A stretch of 19,224 nucleotides of DNA from CAZYYO01 sp964650965. GTDB lineage: Bacteria > Bacillota > Clostridia > Lachnospirales > Lachnospiraceae. The position numbers and the translations under genes are program-made. Positions 1 through 8,204 of this stretch are shown here, piece after piece; the first letter of the stretch is position 1, and the number at the start of each line of letters is the position of its first letter. The notes under the pieces were generated by a model. The model was not told where the DNA came from and did no database searches. It was given only the letters and a program-made list of their open reading frames with translations. Where the stretch lies: assembly GCA_964650965.1 (NCBI GenBank), contig CAZYYO010000047.1, positions 1 to 19,224 of the forward strand, given 5' to 3'.

Positions 1-17
1 GTTATTTTTGTGCGCAC
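1..17 (-). CDS. Possible 5' end of an unknown minus-strand gene (partial)
   Basis: On the minus strand a strong Shine-Dalgarno sequence, GGAGGTGG (positions 30-23), lies 5 nt before a GTG codon at 17-15. The frame then reads M-R-T-K-I and leaves the window. About 80 nt upstream there is a well-spaced sigma-A-type promoter (132-104). Together they suggest a gene divergent from the FliD-like gene. Only five codons are visible, so the product cannot be named. A competing reading is a 23-codon open frame starting with ATG at 73-71 and ending at 2. It has no good ribosome binding site, so I consider it less likely. Confidence 0.25.
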
Positions 18-103
18 AACTTCCACCTCCACTTAAATTTCTTTGTGCTTTCTTCCTGCCAAAAATTGGGCATAAAAAAAAGACCTACTTCCATCGCTTA
101 ACC

Positions 104-132
104 ACTATAGCATAATAAAAATACTCCGTCAA
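104..132 (-). promoter_or_regulatory. Sigma-A-type promoter for leftward unknown gene
   Basis: On the minus strand TTGACG (132-127) is followed after exactly 17 nt by TATAGT (109-104). This is close to the consensus -35/-10 pair TTGACA-N17-TATAAT. Transcription would begin near 97 and give a leader of about 80 nt before the candidate GTG start at 17. The call rests on sequence match only. Confidence 0.45.
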
Positions 133-188
133 CTTCTTTTTTACGGAATTTCTAAGGTCTGCAAGTACTATAACACAATATTTAGTAG

Positions 189-217
189 ATGACAAACACT
201 ATTTTTCGTATTATAAT
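189..217 (+). promoter_or_regulatory. Sigma-A-type promoter of the FliD-like gene
   Basis: ATGACA (189-194), 17 nt, then a perfect TATAAT (212-217). Transcription would start near 224, leaving a leader of about 67 nt before the ATG at 291. This is not a sigma-28 (FliA/SigD) type promoter, so the gene may be read by the housekeeping polymerase. The leader holds several GGA triplets (231-233, 269-271, 277-279, 282-284), the last two overlapping the ribosome binding site. It also holds a small hairpin, ACGTC/GACGT, at 247-261. Confidence 0.55.
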
Positions 218-290
218 ATAAGGGACAAATGGATTTTTGTGCCCCGACGTCACGAAGACGTATTTCATGGAAGAAAGGAGGGGAAGTCAC

Positions 291-1574
291 ATGGCTAAGA
301 TTGACAGCGCCTATAATTATTATCTGACCACCTATGGCAAGGCCACAGGATCTCGGTATGATTCTCACAAGAAAAGTGAATTAAGAAATGTCTATAACTC
401 CATTGTTAAGGCAAATAAAGATGCTCCCCTCTATAAGATTGTCCAGTCCGGGGATGTAGGCGAGTTTGCCATTGATATTAAGGAGAATGCAAGAAATATT
501 CAAAATGTTGTGGCTTCCCTATCTATGGAAGAAGATGGCATTGATGCTGCATTTCGAAAGAAATCTGCTGTCTCCTCCAACGAAGATGCCGTCTCTGTTA
601 CTTATATAGATGAAGAGGATGAGCCGAAGGATGATACATTTACCATGGAAGTATCCGCACTGGCTTCTCCACAGATTAATACAGGAAATTATCTGGCAAG
701 CCGGGGAAGGGATTTCGAAGCCGGCAATTATTCCTTCGATCTGGATACCACGAATAATTCCTACGAATTCCAATTCAATGTCAATCCCGGGGACCGCAAC
801 CTGGATGTGCAGAATAAAGTAGTACGCCTGATTAATCACTCCGATATCGGTCTGACAGCGCAGCTGCTTACCGATGACAACGGAAGAAATGCTGTGTCTA
901 TTGTTTCGAAGAATACCGGTTTAGAAGAAGGAGAAGAATATCTCTTCCACATCCAATCAGGTGCTTCCTGGAATGAGGTGAAGATGCTGGGCATCGACCA
1001 GATTACTTCTCCCGCTTCCAATTCTAAGTTTGTATTAAATGGAAAGGAACATTCTTCCTTATCCAATACATTTACCATTAACAAGTCCTTCTCTGTGACT
1101 CTGCATGATACGACACCTGAGGGGCAGGCCGCAGAAATCGGATTCAAGACCAACACGGATGCCATTACGGACAATGTTGACAAGCTGGTGGCTTCCTATA
1201 ACGGAATGGTAGCTGTTGGGCAGAAGTATTCCAGCACCCATCAGAATAACCGTCTGCTCAGCGAAGTCACCTCCATCGGCCGCTCTATGGCTTCTCAGCT
1301 TAGCAGCATTGGTATTGACAGTAACGAAAGTGGACAGCTCATCATCAACCATCAACGTCTGGGGGCTGCCGTGTCGGGAGACGACATGAAGCCAAGCTTC
1401 CAAACACTGAACCAATTCAAGAACGCCTTGTCCCGCCAGGCGAAAAAGGCTTCCATCAATCCCATGAACTATGTGGATAAGATTATTGTAGAATACAAGA
1501 ACCCTGGAAGGACCTTCAACACACCATATGTGCCCAGCGCATATTCTGGCATGTTACTGGATGCATCATTGTAG
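291..1574 (+). CDS. FliD-like flagellar hook-associated protein 2 family protein (short form)
   Basis: Predicted 427-residue secreted flagellar protein related to the filament cap FliD (HAP2). The start at ATG 291 is set by AGGAGGGG (276-283). An upstream TTG at 237 in the same frame has no ribosome binding site. Residues 118-210 read like the FliD N-terminal domain: VSALASPQ near 121, a hydrophilic beta-rich stretch, and an IN..IGLTAQL..D segment ending in VSIVSKNTG (202-210). Residues 245-310 match the FliD C-terminal domain (SNTFTI, LHDTTPEGQA, then TDAITDNVDKLVASYNGMV). It lacks the long C-terminal helical extension of many FliD proteins and has about 115 atypical N-terminal residues, so it may be a paralogue rather than the main cap. 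Its last 9 bp overlap the convergent CgeB-type gene. Confidence 0.75.
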   Translation: MAKIDSAYNYYLTTYGKATGSRYDSHKKSELRNVYNSIVKANKDAPLYKIVQSGDVGEFAIDIKENARNIQNVVASLSMEEDGIDAAFRKKSAVSSNEDAVSVTYIDEEDEPKDDTFTMEVSALASPQINTGNYLASRGRDFEAGNYSFDLDTTNNSYEFQFNVNPGDRNLDVQNKVVRLINHSDIGLTAQLLTDDNGRNAVSIVSKNTGLEEGEEYLFHIQSGASWNEVKMLGIDQITSPASNSKFVLNGKEHSSLSNTFTINKSFSVTLHDTTPEGQAAEIGFKTNTDAITDNVDKLVASYNGMVAVGQKYSSTHQNNRLLSEVTSIGRSMASQLSSIGIDSNESGQLIINHQRLGAAVSGDDMKPSFQTLNQFKNALSRQAKKASINPMNYVDKIIVEYKNPGRTFNTPYVPSAYSGMLLDASL

Positions 1575-2726
1575 GTGTAGCATCATCTCAGCCATACGTA
1601 CTTCGTAGCTGTGATACTGCTGCACCTTTTTGCATCCATTTCTGGCAATTTCCTGCCGCTCATCCTCATGATTCATGTAATAATCTGCCTTAACCAGCAT
1701 ATCCTCTTCATTATAAAAAGAGACAAGGTCCACTCCTTCTTGGAAGTACAGCGGAGTCTCCGCCTGGAAATTCGTCAGCAAAAAACCACCAGCTCCCAGA
1801 ACATCCCACATGCGAAGCGGGATTCCGCTCTTAATATTGGGAATAGTGAAATTCAGATTAATCTTGCTCCGGTTGAATACCTTGGGCATCTGGGTCCAGT
1901 ATTCTACGCTGCCACGGTATTGAACCCGCAGTAAGTCGCTGGTGTCACTGTTGCTGTAGATGCTCACCTGGTGATTCTTGGACAGTGCAAGCAACGCATG
2001 CTTTCTTTGAATCTGGGCAATCTTGAAGCCCAGGGTCGTGGTGGTGAAGATCAGTCCAAGATCAGACAGGGAATCCTCTGATTTCTCCAATTGAAAACGT
2101 TCCTCCAGCTGCTCTAACACATCCGGTGTCAGCATACGCTCCACTAGGTTAATTCCATAGAGGTCACTCTGCGCCAGCATCAATGCTTCGAAATATCCCT
2201 GGAGATGTTCCAACAGGGATGGTGCAATGCGGTCATAAGAATTGCGTTCGTAGAGACTCCCCACGAAGCTGATATCATTCTGATAGAGTCTCAAATCCGT
2301 AGCATCATCTACCATATGCTGTATCCGATGGGTATCTACTGCTAACGGCAGGTAGTAGATATTCTTCACTCCCATCTCTCGAAACTCCCGATAATTCGTC
2401 TGGTCGAAGGTGAAGATACGGTTGCAGTCATTGAATACCGACTGGTGATACATGCTAATCAGTGGATTATCACAGCTCCAGGAGACATATCGTACCTGAC
2501 ACGCCTGACACACGTTGGAAATCAGCGCGAAATAATTAACCGAGAATACGAAGTCGTATTCCACATTCTCAATTCTATCCCTCATCATTGCGGCAAATTC
2601 AGGATCTACATCATAATTCTCCAGCTTCTGATTGACTTCATCAACCTCATATCCCAGCTTCTGGAAATTCTCTTTGATATCTATATAGTTGTAGGCTTTC
2701 CAGCGATACATTAGAATACGCTTCAT
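1566..2726 (-). CDS. CgeB-family glycosyltransferase no. 1
   Basis: 386-residue predicted cytoplasmic GT-B glycosyltransferase of the CgeB family (spore maturation protein CgeB/COG4641; DUF3880-like N half, Glyco_trans_1_2-like C half). The N half has a Rossmann-like start (MKRILMYRW) and the family segment SWSCDNP at 82-88; its paralogues here have SWVYDSP. NDISFVGSLY marks the linker. The C half begins with SKINLN at 287, followed by SGIPLRMWDVLGAGGF, the likely donor-binding region. I chose ATG 2726 because AAGAGGA sits just upstream of it. An in-frame ATG at 2744 would overlap the preceding gene and has a poor site. It is the last gene of the leftward block that begins with the GT-B gene at 5461 or the TPR gene at 4384. 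Its stop overlaps the FliD-like gene. Donor and acceptor sugars are unknown. Confidence 0.85.
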   Translation of the reverse strand: MKRILMYRWKAYNYIDIKENFQKLGYEVDEVNQKLENYDVDPEFAAMMRDRIENVEYDFVFSVNYFALISNVCQACQVRYVSWSCDNPLISMYHQSVFNDCNRIFTFDQTNYREFREMGVKNIYYLPLAVDTHRIQHMVDDATDLRLYQNDISFVGSLYERNSYDRIAPSLLEHLQGYFEALMLAQSDLYGINLVERMLTPDVLEQLEERFQLEKSEDSLSDLGLIFTTTTLGFKIAQIQRKHALLALSKNHQVSIYSNSDTSDLLRVQYRGSVEYWTQMPKVFNRSKINLNFTIPNIKSGIPLRMWDVLGAGGFLLTNFQAETPLYFQEGVDLVSFYNEEDMLVKADYYMNHEDERQEIARNGCKKVQQYHSYEVRMAEMMLHLQ

Positions 2727-2736
2727 ATTATTCCTC

Positions 2737-3927
2737 TTATTCATTGTCCAGGATAGACAGAATTGTCTCTGCCCGCATCTTCCAGGTGTGATGCTGCAAT
2801 GCAGCTTCTCTTCCAGCTCCTGCCATCATCTGACGTCTGTCATCGTTCTGTAATAGCTTACTGACAATATCCGGTAATTCCGTAATCCGTTCTAATTCGA
2901 ATAGCTCAATATTTCCGTGATTGATCAGGGTCTCTTGTAAATATACGGATGAATCGCTTACAACGGCAGCTTCACTTAGCATACCATTATAGATTCGGTC
3001 ATGACATCCATCCTTGAACCAGGTCAGCGTATTTAAGACCACCTTGGAGCGAAGCATATAATCCAACACCTCTGGAGCATCTACTTTACCTTCGAAGATA
3101 AAGTTCTCATTATTGGTCCAGTCACATTTCTCCCAGCCAATCCCTAAGACATGCACCGGAATTCCACTCTCTACCAGAATTCGCACTGCCTGTTCCCGGA
3201 AGAAGGATACTGCGAAGCCATCTAAGAAGCGGAAGGCATGGATATACTGTCCCAGCTCCTCTTCGGTAAATGTAACCTGGAGATTTCCAAGTTCCTGTTC
3301 TATGGCTGCTTCCGTAGTCGTGTTCGGATGATGAATCAATGTATTCAATACATTATTAGACAGTTCTATACCATCGAACTCATGGAATTGTCCAAAATCT
3401 GGTATCAACTGTTCTATAAGGAATCTGGACAGGTTGCCAGCGTAGAGGACCTGAATATCCCGTTCTCTCCCTTGGAGTGCTACTGTACCCAGATGCTTCT
3501 TCAGTTCATTCCCGCAACCGCCGTGAGGCAGGAATTCCACTTGCCGAATATCCGGGAAGAACCGGCGGATATAGTCCACATGGTTCCTGTCAATACAGCA
3601 TACAATAGAGTTCTTAGGCGCATTCTCTAATGGCTTCTTATAATGGAATGGATGATCCATAAGAATGTTCACATAGGGAATATCAAGGGCATCCCACAGG
3701 TTGCCCCCCTGCTCTTCTCCAAGATTATAGGCAAGGTTATTAAATGTAATAACCCCGTCAATTCCATTCACCTTAAGTGCAATCAGTTGCTTAATGTCCT
3801 CGTCCATAGACTCCATATGAAGCACGTGACAACGATGTCCCATCCTGGTGAATTCTGTAATCAATTCATTTGAAAAGAGATCCATGGTATCATAGATCCC
3901 TTCAGTAAAAATAAAACATTTCGACAT
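2737..3927 (-). CDS. Glycosyltransferase, family-1-type GT-B (distant CgeB relative)
   Basis: 396 residues, predicted cytoplasmic glycosyltransferase. The N half (FTEGIYDTMDLFSNEL, then a segment around IPYVNILMDHPFHY near 85-100) looks like the acceptor-side Rossmann domain. The C half carries VLYAGNLS near 160 and a terminal segment from about 298 to the end (LNTLTWFKDG, then HDRIYNGMLSEAAVVSDSS). That is the pattern of Glyco_trans_1_2 enzymes, in which a DR-like pair precedes a small-residue turn and a short strand. It lacks the SKINLN motif shared by the six CgeB paralogues, so it is a separate lineage. ATG 3927 follows the TPR gene stop by one base, with AAGGA upstream, so the two are probably translationally coupled. 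The substrate is unknown. Confidence 0.75.
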   Translation of the reverse strand: MSKCFIFTEGIYDTMDLFSNELITEFTRMGHRCHVLHMESMDEDIKQLIALKVNGIDGVITFNNLAYNLGEEQGGNLWDALDIPYVNILMDHPFHYKKPLENAPKNSIVCCIDRNHVDYIRRFFPDIRQVEFLPHGGCGNELKKHLGTVALQGRERDIQVLYAGNLSRFLIEQLIPDFGQFHEFDGIELSNNVLNTLIHHPNTTTEAAIEQELGNLQVTFTEEELGQYIHAFRFLDGFAVSFFREQAVRILVESGIPVHVLGIGWEKCDWTNNENFIFEGKVDAPEVLDYMLRSKVVLNTLTWFKDGCHDRIYNGMLSEAAVVSDSSVYLQETLINHGNIELFELERITELPDIVSKLLQNDDRRQMMAGAGREAALQHHTWKMRAETILSILDNE

Positions 3928-3928
3928 G

Positions 3929-4384
3929 CTATTGTTCCTTCTTAGCCTCTAGCTCCACGGCTCTGGCAAATTCCTGCTTCGCCTCTTCTTCTCTTCCATT
4001 CTCCATGTACACCTTGCCCAGCATGGTACAGTATTCCGGGTTCTGGGAAAACTCTTCATACACCGCTTCTAACATCAATGCTTTCTTCCCCTGGTCGGAG
4101 TTCAACAGCGCATAACCGAAGGATTCCACCATATCGGCTACGTAGGGCTGGCTTACGTCTAATGCGAAGGACAGACCCACCTCGAAGTATTCCGCCGCGG
4201 TCTCGTCCTCTCCCATATCATAGTATGCCCTGCCAATCTGGTATAAGAGCTTACCGCCTTCTTCCTGCACTGTGTGGGAGGCTTCGTATAAGTCTTCCCC
4301 CTGGTGCTTACTGGTGAATGCCTCTAGTTGCTGTTCTAAATTATCAATCTCATCCCATACGGGGGAGGGTTCCTGGTATGTCAT
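3929..4384 (-). CDS. Small TPR-repeat protein
   Basis: 151 residues, no signal peptide or membrane segment. Helical repeats with the TPR pattern run over about 41-74 (YQIGRAYYDMGEDETAAEYF) and 84-147 (GYALLN...GKKALML, then MLGKVYMENGREEEAKQEF), giving roughly three repeats. TPR proteins act as protein-binding scaffolds. Its position directly before two glycosyltransferase genes suggests it binds a glycosyltransferase or the acceptor protein, but that is inference. The start ATG 4384 has AGGA six bases upstream. This gene is the most G+C-rich stretch I sampled: 31 of 60 bases at 4081-4140, against 16 of 60 at 6001-6060. That points to a different recent history from the middle of the island. 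Confidence 0.75.
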   Translation of the reverse strand: MTYQEPSPVWDEIDNLEQQLEAFTSKHQGEDLYEASHTVQEEGGKLLYQIGRAYYDMGEDETAAEYFEVGLSFALDVSQPYVADMVESFGYALLNSDQGKKALMLEAVYEEFSQNPEYCTMLGKVYMENGREEEAKQEFARAVELEAKKEQ

Positions 4385-4403
4385 CTCTTTTCCTGCTTTC
4401 TTG

Positions 4404-4480
4404 TTATAATATGAATGTTGGTAGTTCTAATCGTTCTTCGCCAGCATTGTATTCAATGAATGGATGCTTTATATTTATTA
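4404..4480 (-). pseudogene. Possible 3' remnant of a lost gene
   Basis: Between two minus-strand genes, one frame ends with a protein-like tail (EYNAGEERLELPTFIL, stop TAA at 4406-4404). It has no start codon or ribosome binding site, and a TGA closes it about 23 codons upstream. The residue composition looks coded, which suggests the last part of a gene whose body was replaced by the neighbouring glycosyltransferase gene. It could equally be ordinary intergenic sequence. I cannot name a family from so few residues. Confidence 0.2.
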
Positions 4481-5461
4481 TTGTCTTTCAAGGTAATCCA
4501 TAAAGTCTTTCGTTTGTTCAACAAACTTCTCCTGCTCACTCCTGATTTGAATCCTATAATTGCCGAAGTCATGACTTTTTTCTATATAGTTTTCAAAAAT
4601 TTCTTTTATCAATATAATAATTTCTTCCTGTTGCTTTTGGGGATTTTCAAACTTGTATTTATCTAAAATAGGTACATCCTGTATATACGAAGCACTCCCC
4701 TTCCTGTTCGTTATTACACAAGCACCACTAATAGCTGCTTCTCTGGGAATTCTGTCTTTACCAGGGTGTTCTCCAAAGTCCACGTACACTTTAGCATACT
4801 TCAGCACTGCCGAGACCTTCTCCGGTGGCATATCGATTATGGGAACCCATTTCACTTCCGGATGAGACCTAATGATCGGTTCTAAAATATCAAACCCTTT
4901 TCTTGGATTGAAAGCAACCCAATCCTGTTTCAAATCTGCTGGTATCTCCTGTTGCGCGAGAAAGGTATTACTAATGTAATCCGATAGTGGCATGATGTTG
5001 GCGGAATCTACTCCAATTATTTTTTCAACATAATTTCTTGCATACTCAGATTGAGTCAGATGGAGTAAACGCCTGTCTCGTAGCAGATTATATCGTTTAT
5101 CCCTCATATTTATATCATCTACACTTGTATTCTGTGACTTCATAAAGTTGTTTACACTCATCCACCAGAATACCTTTTTACAGTTTAAATCACACTGCTC
5201 CAATATGCTATATGTCGTTTCAGGGACAACCAAAACATTTTGCCACAACCCAATCATTTCAGACCGCCATTCGCTTTTAACCTTATATTTCGTATAGACC
5301 TCCGGGGTATCTGCTTGGACAAACCTTCCCCAATCATCATAATAACACAAGGCAGCATCATAACCCATTAGTCCAAGAACAAATACAAACTGGTGGCATA
5401 ATTCAGGTCCCCCCGAAGTTAAATCTTTTGGTGCTGCAACATATATTGTTCCATTAAACAT
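4478..5461 (-). CDS. GT-B-like glycosyltransferase (unassigned family)
   Basis: 327 residues, predicted cytoplasmic. The N-terminus has a strand followed by a glycine-rich turn (LTSGGPELCHQF, 14-25), as in GT-B enzymes. The C-terminal domain has FNPRKGFDILEPII near 184-197, a strand and helix (WVPIIDMPPEKV), and the distinctive DFGEHPGKDRIPREAA at 228-243 followed by SGACVITN. The GKDRIPREAA segment occupies the place where GT4-type enzymes carry their E-x7-E donor-binding motif and ends in a comparable R-E-A-A. Start ATG 5461 is preceded by a GGGGAAGGG purine stretch. It reads leftward, divergent from the GT-D operon. Whether it shares a transcript with the TPR gene across the roughly 90-nt gap is unclear. 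The sugar specificity cannot be read. Confidence 0.7.
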   Translation of the reverse strand: MFNGTIYVAAPKDLTSGGPELCHQFVFVLGLMGYDAALCYYDDWGRFVQADTPEVYTKYKVKSEWRSEMIGLWQNVLVVPETTYSILEQCDLNCKKVFWWMSVNNFMKSQNTSVDDINMRDKRYNLLRDRRLLHLTQSEYARNYVEKIIGVDSANIMPLSDYISNTFLAQQEIPADLKQDWVAFNPRKGFDILEPIIRSHPEVKWVPIIDMPPEKVSAVLKYAKVYVDFGEHPGKDRIPREAAISGACVITNRKGSASYIQDVPILDKYKFENPQKQQEEIIILIKEIFENYIEKSHDFGNYRIQIRSEQEKFVEQTKDFMDYLERQ

Positions 5462-5655
5462 CTCAACCCTTCCCCTTATTGTTAGAATTCGTTTTACAAC
5501 TTTAACTATAGTACATTACATACAAAGCTTCGCTGTTTTCTTCATTATATCAGTGAAGAAGGAAATTAACCACACCTTCTATCAAGGAATTCCAACTAAT
5601 CTTTTTCTTTTTTTATCCGATATAGTAATAAATGGACTTTGGGGGACAAGACAAT
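5462..5655. promoter_or_regulatory. Divergent intergenic region with a hairpin
   Basis: This gap separates the leftward GT-B gene from the rightward GT-D operon, so it should hold both promoters. I could not find a convincing -35/-10 pair on either strand. Candidate -10-like elements are TATAGT on the minus strand (5510-5505), TATAAT on the minus strand near 5549-5544, and TATAGT on the plus strand just before 5630. A perfect 7-bp inverted repeat, TTCTTCA/TGAAGAA with a 9-nt loop, lies at 5538-5560 and could be an operator or an RNA hairpin. Confidence 0.35.
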
Positions 5656-6693
5656 ATGGATACAAATTTGTTTACAGAAGACGAAGAAATTGCAAAATTA
5701 AAAAAAGACATTGTTACGCTTACCAGTTGTGTGAACGAGATGGCCAAAATATTAGCGACAATGGAATCTCAATGTAATAACAACTCATATACCAACAATT
5801 TTCTTATAAGTAATATTAACAACTTAACTTATGAGGTAAATGATCCCAGACCGAAATCCACACAGCTTTTCTATCCTAATATTCTTGGCTTCGAAGATAC
5901 TGTCAAGGAGATCATATGTAACCATAAATCTATTTCCCGATTTGGTGATGGAGAATTTTCTTTAATGGAAAATGTCCAACGACAACCATTCCAAGAACAA
6001 AATGATTTATTATCTCTTCGTTTAAAAGAGGTTATAGCTTCTAATCTTGACAATCTTTTGATTGGAATCCCCGACCATTATGGCAGTTTAACAGAATATA
6101 CGGCTGAAGCCGCATTTGGTATCCGAAATTATCTTACAAGAGAAACCCGTATGCAGAATTATAAATATTTTTCTTCCGAAAAAACATACTATAATTCCTA
6201 TTTCTCAAGACCATATGTAATATATGCCGATTCCCAGTGGAATGCTGCCAAGCGATTTAATAAAATCAAATCGATTTGGGAGAACCGTGATGTAATCATT
6301 GTAGAAGGTGCCCATTCAAGATGCGGTGTAAATAATGACCTATTATCCAATGTGAAATCCATCCGGCGCATCTTAGCACCTGCAACAAGTTCCTTTCGCG
6401 CATATGACTGCTTGCTTTCTTCTGCAATTGCAAATGCATCTTCTGATACCATGTTTTTATTGGTACTTGGCCCAACTGCCAGTGTGCTTTCTTACGATTT
6501 ATGTGTGCAGGGTTTTCAGGCCATCGACCTGGGACACACCGACCTGGAATATGAATGGTTTCTTGCTGGCAAGGGACAAAGAACCCCTGTCCCAGGGAAA
6601 TACAACAATGAACTTGATGGCGGAGATCAGGTAACAGACGAAAATCTTCCTGCTTCATATTTCAGTGAGATCATTGCAGACTTTAGTCGTTAG
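5656..6693 (+). CDS. GT-D fold glycosyltransferase (DUF1792 family)
   Basis: 345 residues. Residues 8-40 are charged and helical, probably a coiled coil. The rest resembles the DUF1792/GT-D domain, a fold first described for a glucosyltransferase that extends the O-glycan of the streptococcal serine-rich adhesin Fap1. The hallmark is RFGDGE at 95-100, in which D and E would form the metal-binding D-x-E motif. Further family-like segments are IPDHYG, the region around IIVEGAHSRCGV, LLVLGPTASVLSYDL and DLGHTDLEYEWF. I chose ATG 5656, nine bases after GGGGGA. An in-frame ATG at 5632 has no ribosome binding site. The Fap1 precedent supports a role in protein glycan extension here. First gene of a three-gene operon. 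Confidence 0.85.
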   Translation: MDTNLFTEDEEIAKLKKDIVTLTSCVNEMAKILATMESQCNNNSYTNNFLISNINNLTYEVNDPRPKSTQLFYPNILGFEDTVKEIICNHKSISRFGDGEFSLMENVQRQPFQEQNDLLSLRLKEVIASNLDNLLIGIPDHYGSLTEYTAEAAFGIRNYLTRETRMQNYKYFSSEKTYYNSYFSRPYVIYADSQWNAAKRFNKIKSIWENRDVIIVEGAHSRCGVNNDLLSNVKSIRRILAPATSSFRAYDCLLSSAIANASSDTMFLLVLGPTASVLSYDLCVQGFQAIDLGHTDLEYEWFLAGKGQRTPVPGKYNNELDGGDQVTDENLPASYFSEIIADFSR

Positions 6694-6705
6694 GAGATTG
6701 TAAAT

Positions 6706-8202
6706 ATGCCCATACAACCCAATGACATATTATATGTAAACCAGTGTTCAGGATGCTCTGGCTGTATAAATATATGTCCACAAAAGTGCATTTCATTAAA
6801 ACCAAACGAAAAAGGCTTTTTGTCCCCTGTCATTGATACTGCCAACTGTATCGAATGCGATTTATGCATTGCTGTTTGCCCTATAAACACAATGCCTAAG
6901 ACCAGGGATTACGCCGCAAGATATTTTGCATTACAGATGCAAGATGCACACGAAAAGAAAAACAGCCAATCTGGCGGATTATCCTATCTTCTTTCCAAGT
7001 CAATCATCAAGAAGCATGGCATCGTTTATGGTGTCGCTATATCGGATGACTTTCATGTACAGTATACCAGAATATCCGATGTTCAGCATCTAGATCAAAT
7101 CAGAAAGTCAAAATATGTACAGGCCAATCCAAAGAATGTGTTTCAGCAAGTAGAAGAGGATCTTCTCGGCAAGATGCCTGTTTTGTTTACAGGAACCTCT
7201 TGCTTTACCGCTGGTCTGTTAAATTATTTACATATGAAAAACATCCAAACAGAATCCCTTTTAACCGTTGACTTAGTATGTCACGGTGTCCCCAGTCCCC
7301 GGATATTTCGTGACTATTTAGATTATCGACAATCTATCGCAGAAAACAGAATTGTTGATTTTGAGTTCAGAACACCTTCCCTGGGTTGGAATGATTACAG
7401 AGAAAAACTATATTTTTCTGACGGAACTTCCATCACTTCCGAACAATATATAAAGCTATTTTCATCCACCCTTGCTTTTCGGGAGAGCTGCTACCATTGT
7501 CAATTTGCCACCTTTGATAAACCATCTGATATAACAATAGGAGATTATTGGGGTGTTGATTCTGTAATTCCCGGTTGGTCCGACAACTCTGGAATCTCTC
7601 TTGCTATTACGCACACGCAAAAAGGACTTTTATTGTTAAATGATATCATCGGTGAATGTGATGGGCTTGAGCTGCCCTCTCAAGATTACTGCATCCAGCC
7701 CAATCTCATTGAGCCAACAAAGCGCCCACCTCTAGTCGATGCCTTTTGGGCAAACTACAACAAAAATGATTTTCATTACTGTTCCAAGAAATATGCTGCT
7801 GAGCAAGCATTGGCAAATGGAGAATACCAGGTATTAGAACGATGGGTTGCATTACTTGAGGAAGGATCCTCAATCGGCCAAAAACTGGTCCTTCAGGGCG
7901 TTCAGCACATAGCAATATGTGGCGAAGCTGATAACCTTTCTTCACTGATAAATGATATCAATAAATCCGGAATCGAGATATCTCTGATTATTGGTTATCC
8001 CCGTCTAACACCAGATATGTCTTTCTCAGCCTACCCATGTATCAGCATTCAAGATGCCAGACTGTCCCTTTTCTCTGATATCGATAAAATATTAATCTAT
8101 GATGAAATAGGTATGGCTGATATATTAGAGCTTTTTAAGGGCAAAAATATTCCGTTTGACAAAATATTACCACTCAGTTTTTTAACAGCACAGGAGGAAT
8201 AA
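6706..8202 (+). CDS. Dicluster 4Fe-4S FrhB/FdhB-like oxidoreductase (coenzyme F420 hydrogenase beta subunit family)
   Basis: 498 residues. The N-terminus is a two-cluster ferredoxin domain: C14-x2-C17-x2-C20-x3-C24 and C48-x2-C51-x2-C54-x3-C58. An FrhB_FdhB-type N domain follows (SQSGGLSYLL near 87, then VLFTGTSCFTAGL with C166 and VDLVCHGVPSP), and then its C domain (SCYHCQFATFDKPSDITIGDYWG, with C262 and C265). Members of this family can reduce flavins or F420 and are common in polysaccharide clusters, where their substrate is usually unknown. The last 90 or so residues (from about 405) form an extra Rossmann-like tail. GGAG precedes ATG 6706, and the stop is two bases from the pyruvyl transferase start. 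A redox step on a sugar or on the pyruvyl donor is plausible but unproven. Confidence 0.85.
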   Translation: MPIQPNDILYVNQCSGCSGCINICPQKCISLKPNEKGFLSPVIDTANCIECDLCIAVCPINTMPKTRDYAARYFALQMQDAHEKKNSQSGGLSYLLSKSIIKKHGIVYGVAISDDFHVQYTRISDVQHLDQIRKSKYVQANPKNVFQQVEEDLLGKMPVLFTGTSCFTAGLLNYLHMKNIQTESLLTVDLVCHGVPSPRIFRDYLDYRQSIAENRIVDFEFRTPSLGWNDYREKLYFSDGTSITSEQYIKLFSSTLAFRESCYHCQFATFDKPSDITIGDYWGVDSVIPGWSDNSGISLAITHTQKGLLLLNDIIGECDGLELPSQDYCIQPNLIEPTKRPPLVDAFWANYNKNDFHYCSKKYAAEQALANGEYQVLERWVALLEEGSSIGQKLVLQGVQHIAICGEADNLSSLINDINKSGIEISLIIGYPRLTPDMSFSAYPCISIQDARLSLFSDIDKILIYDEIGMADILELFKGKNIPFDKILPLSFLTAQEE

Positions 8203-8204
8203 TC

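Noticed and set aside
8..19. Perfect 12-bp palindrome TTGTGCGCACAA at the left edge
   Set aside because: It overlaps the candidate GTG start of the leftward gene and has no second copy nearby that I could see, so it cannot be called an operator from this window alone.
2..73. 23-codon minus-strand open frame (MPNFWQEESTKKFKWRW...)
   Set aside because: It has no ribosome binding site before its ATG, and a stronger Shine-Dalgarno sequence within it points to the GTG start at 17 in another frame.
4318..4666. Plus-strand open frames across 4318-4666
   Set aside because: They are antisense to the TPR and GT-B genes, lack ribosome binding sites and show no family-like motifs.
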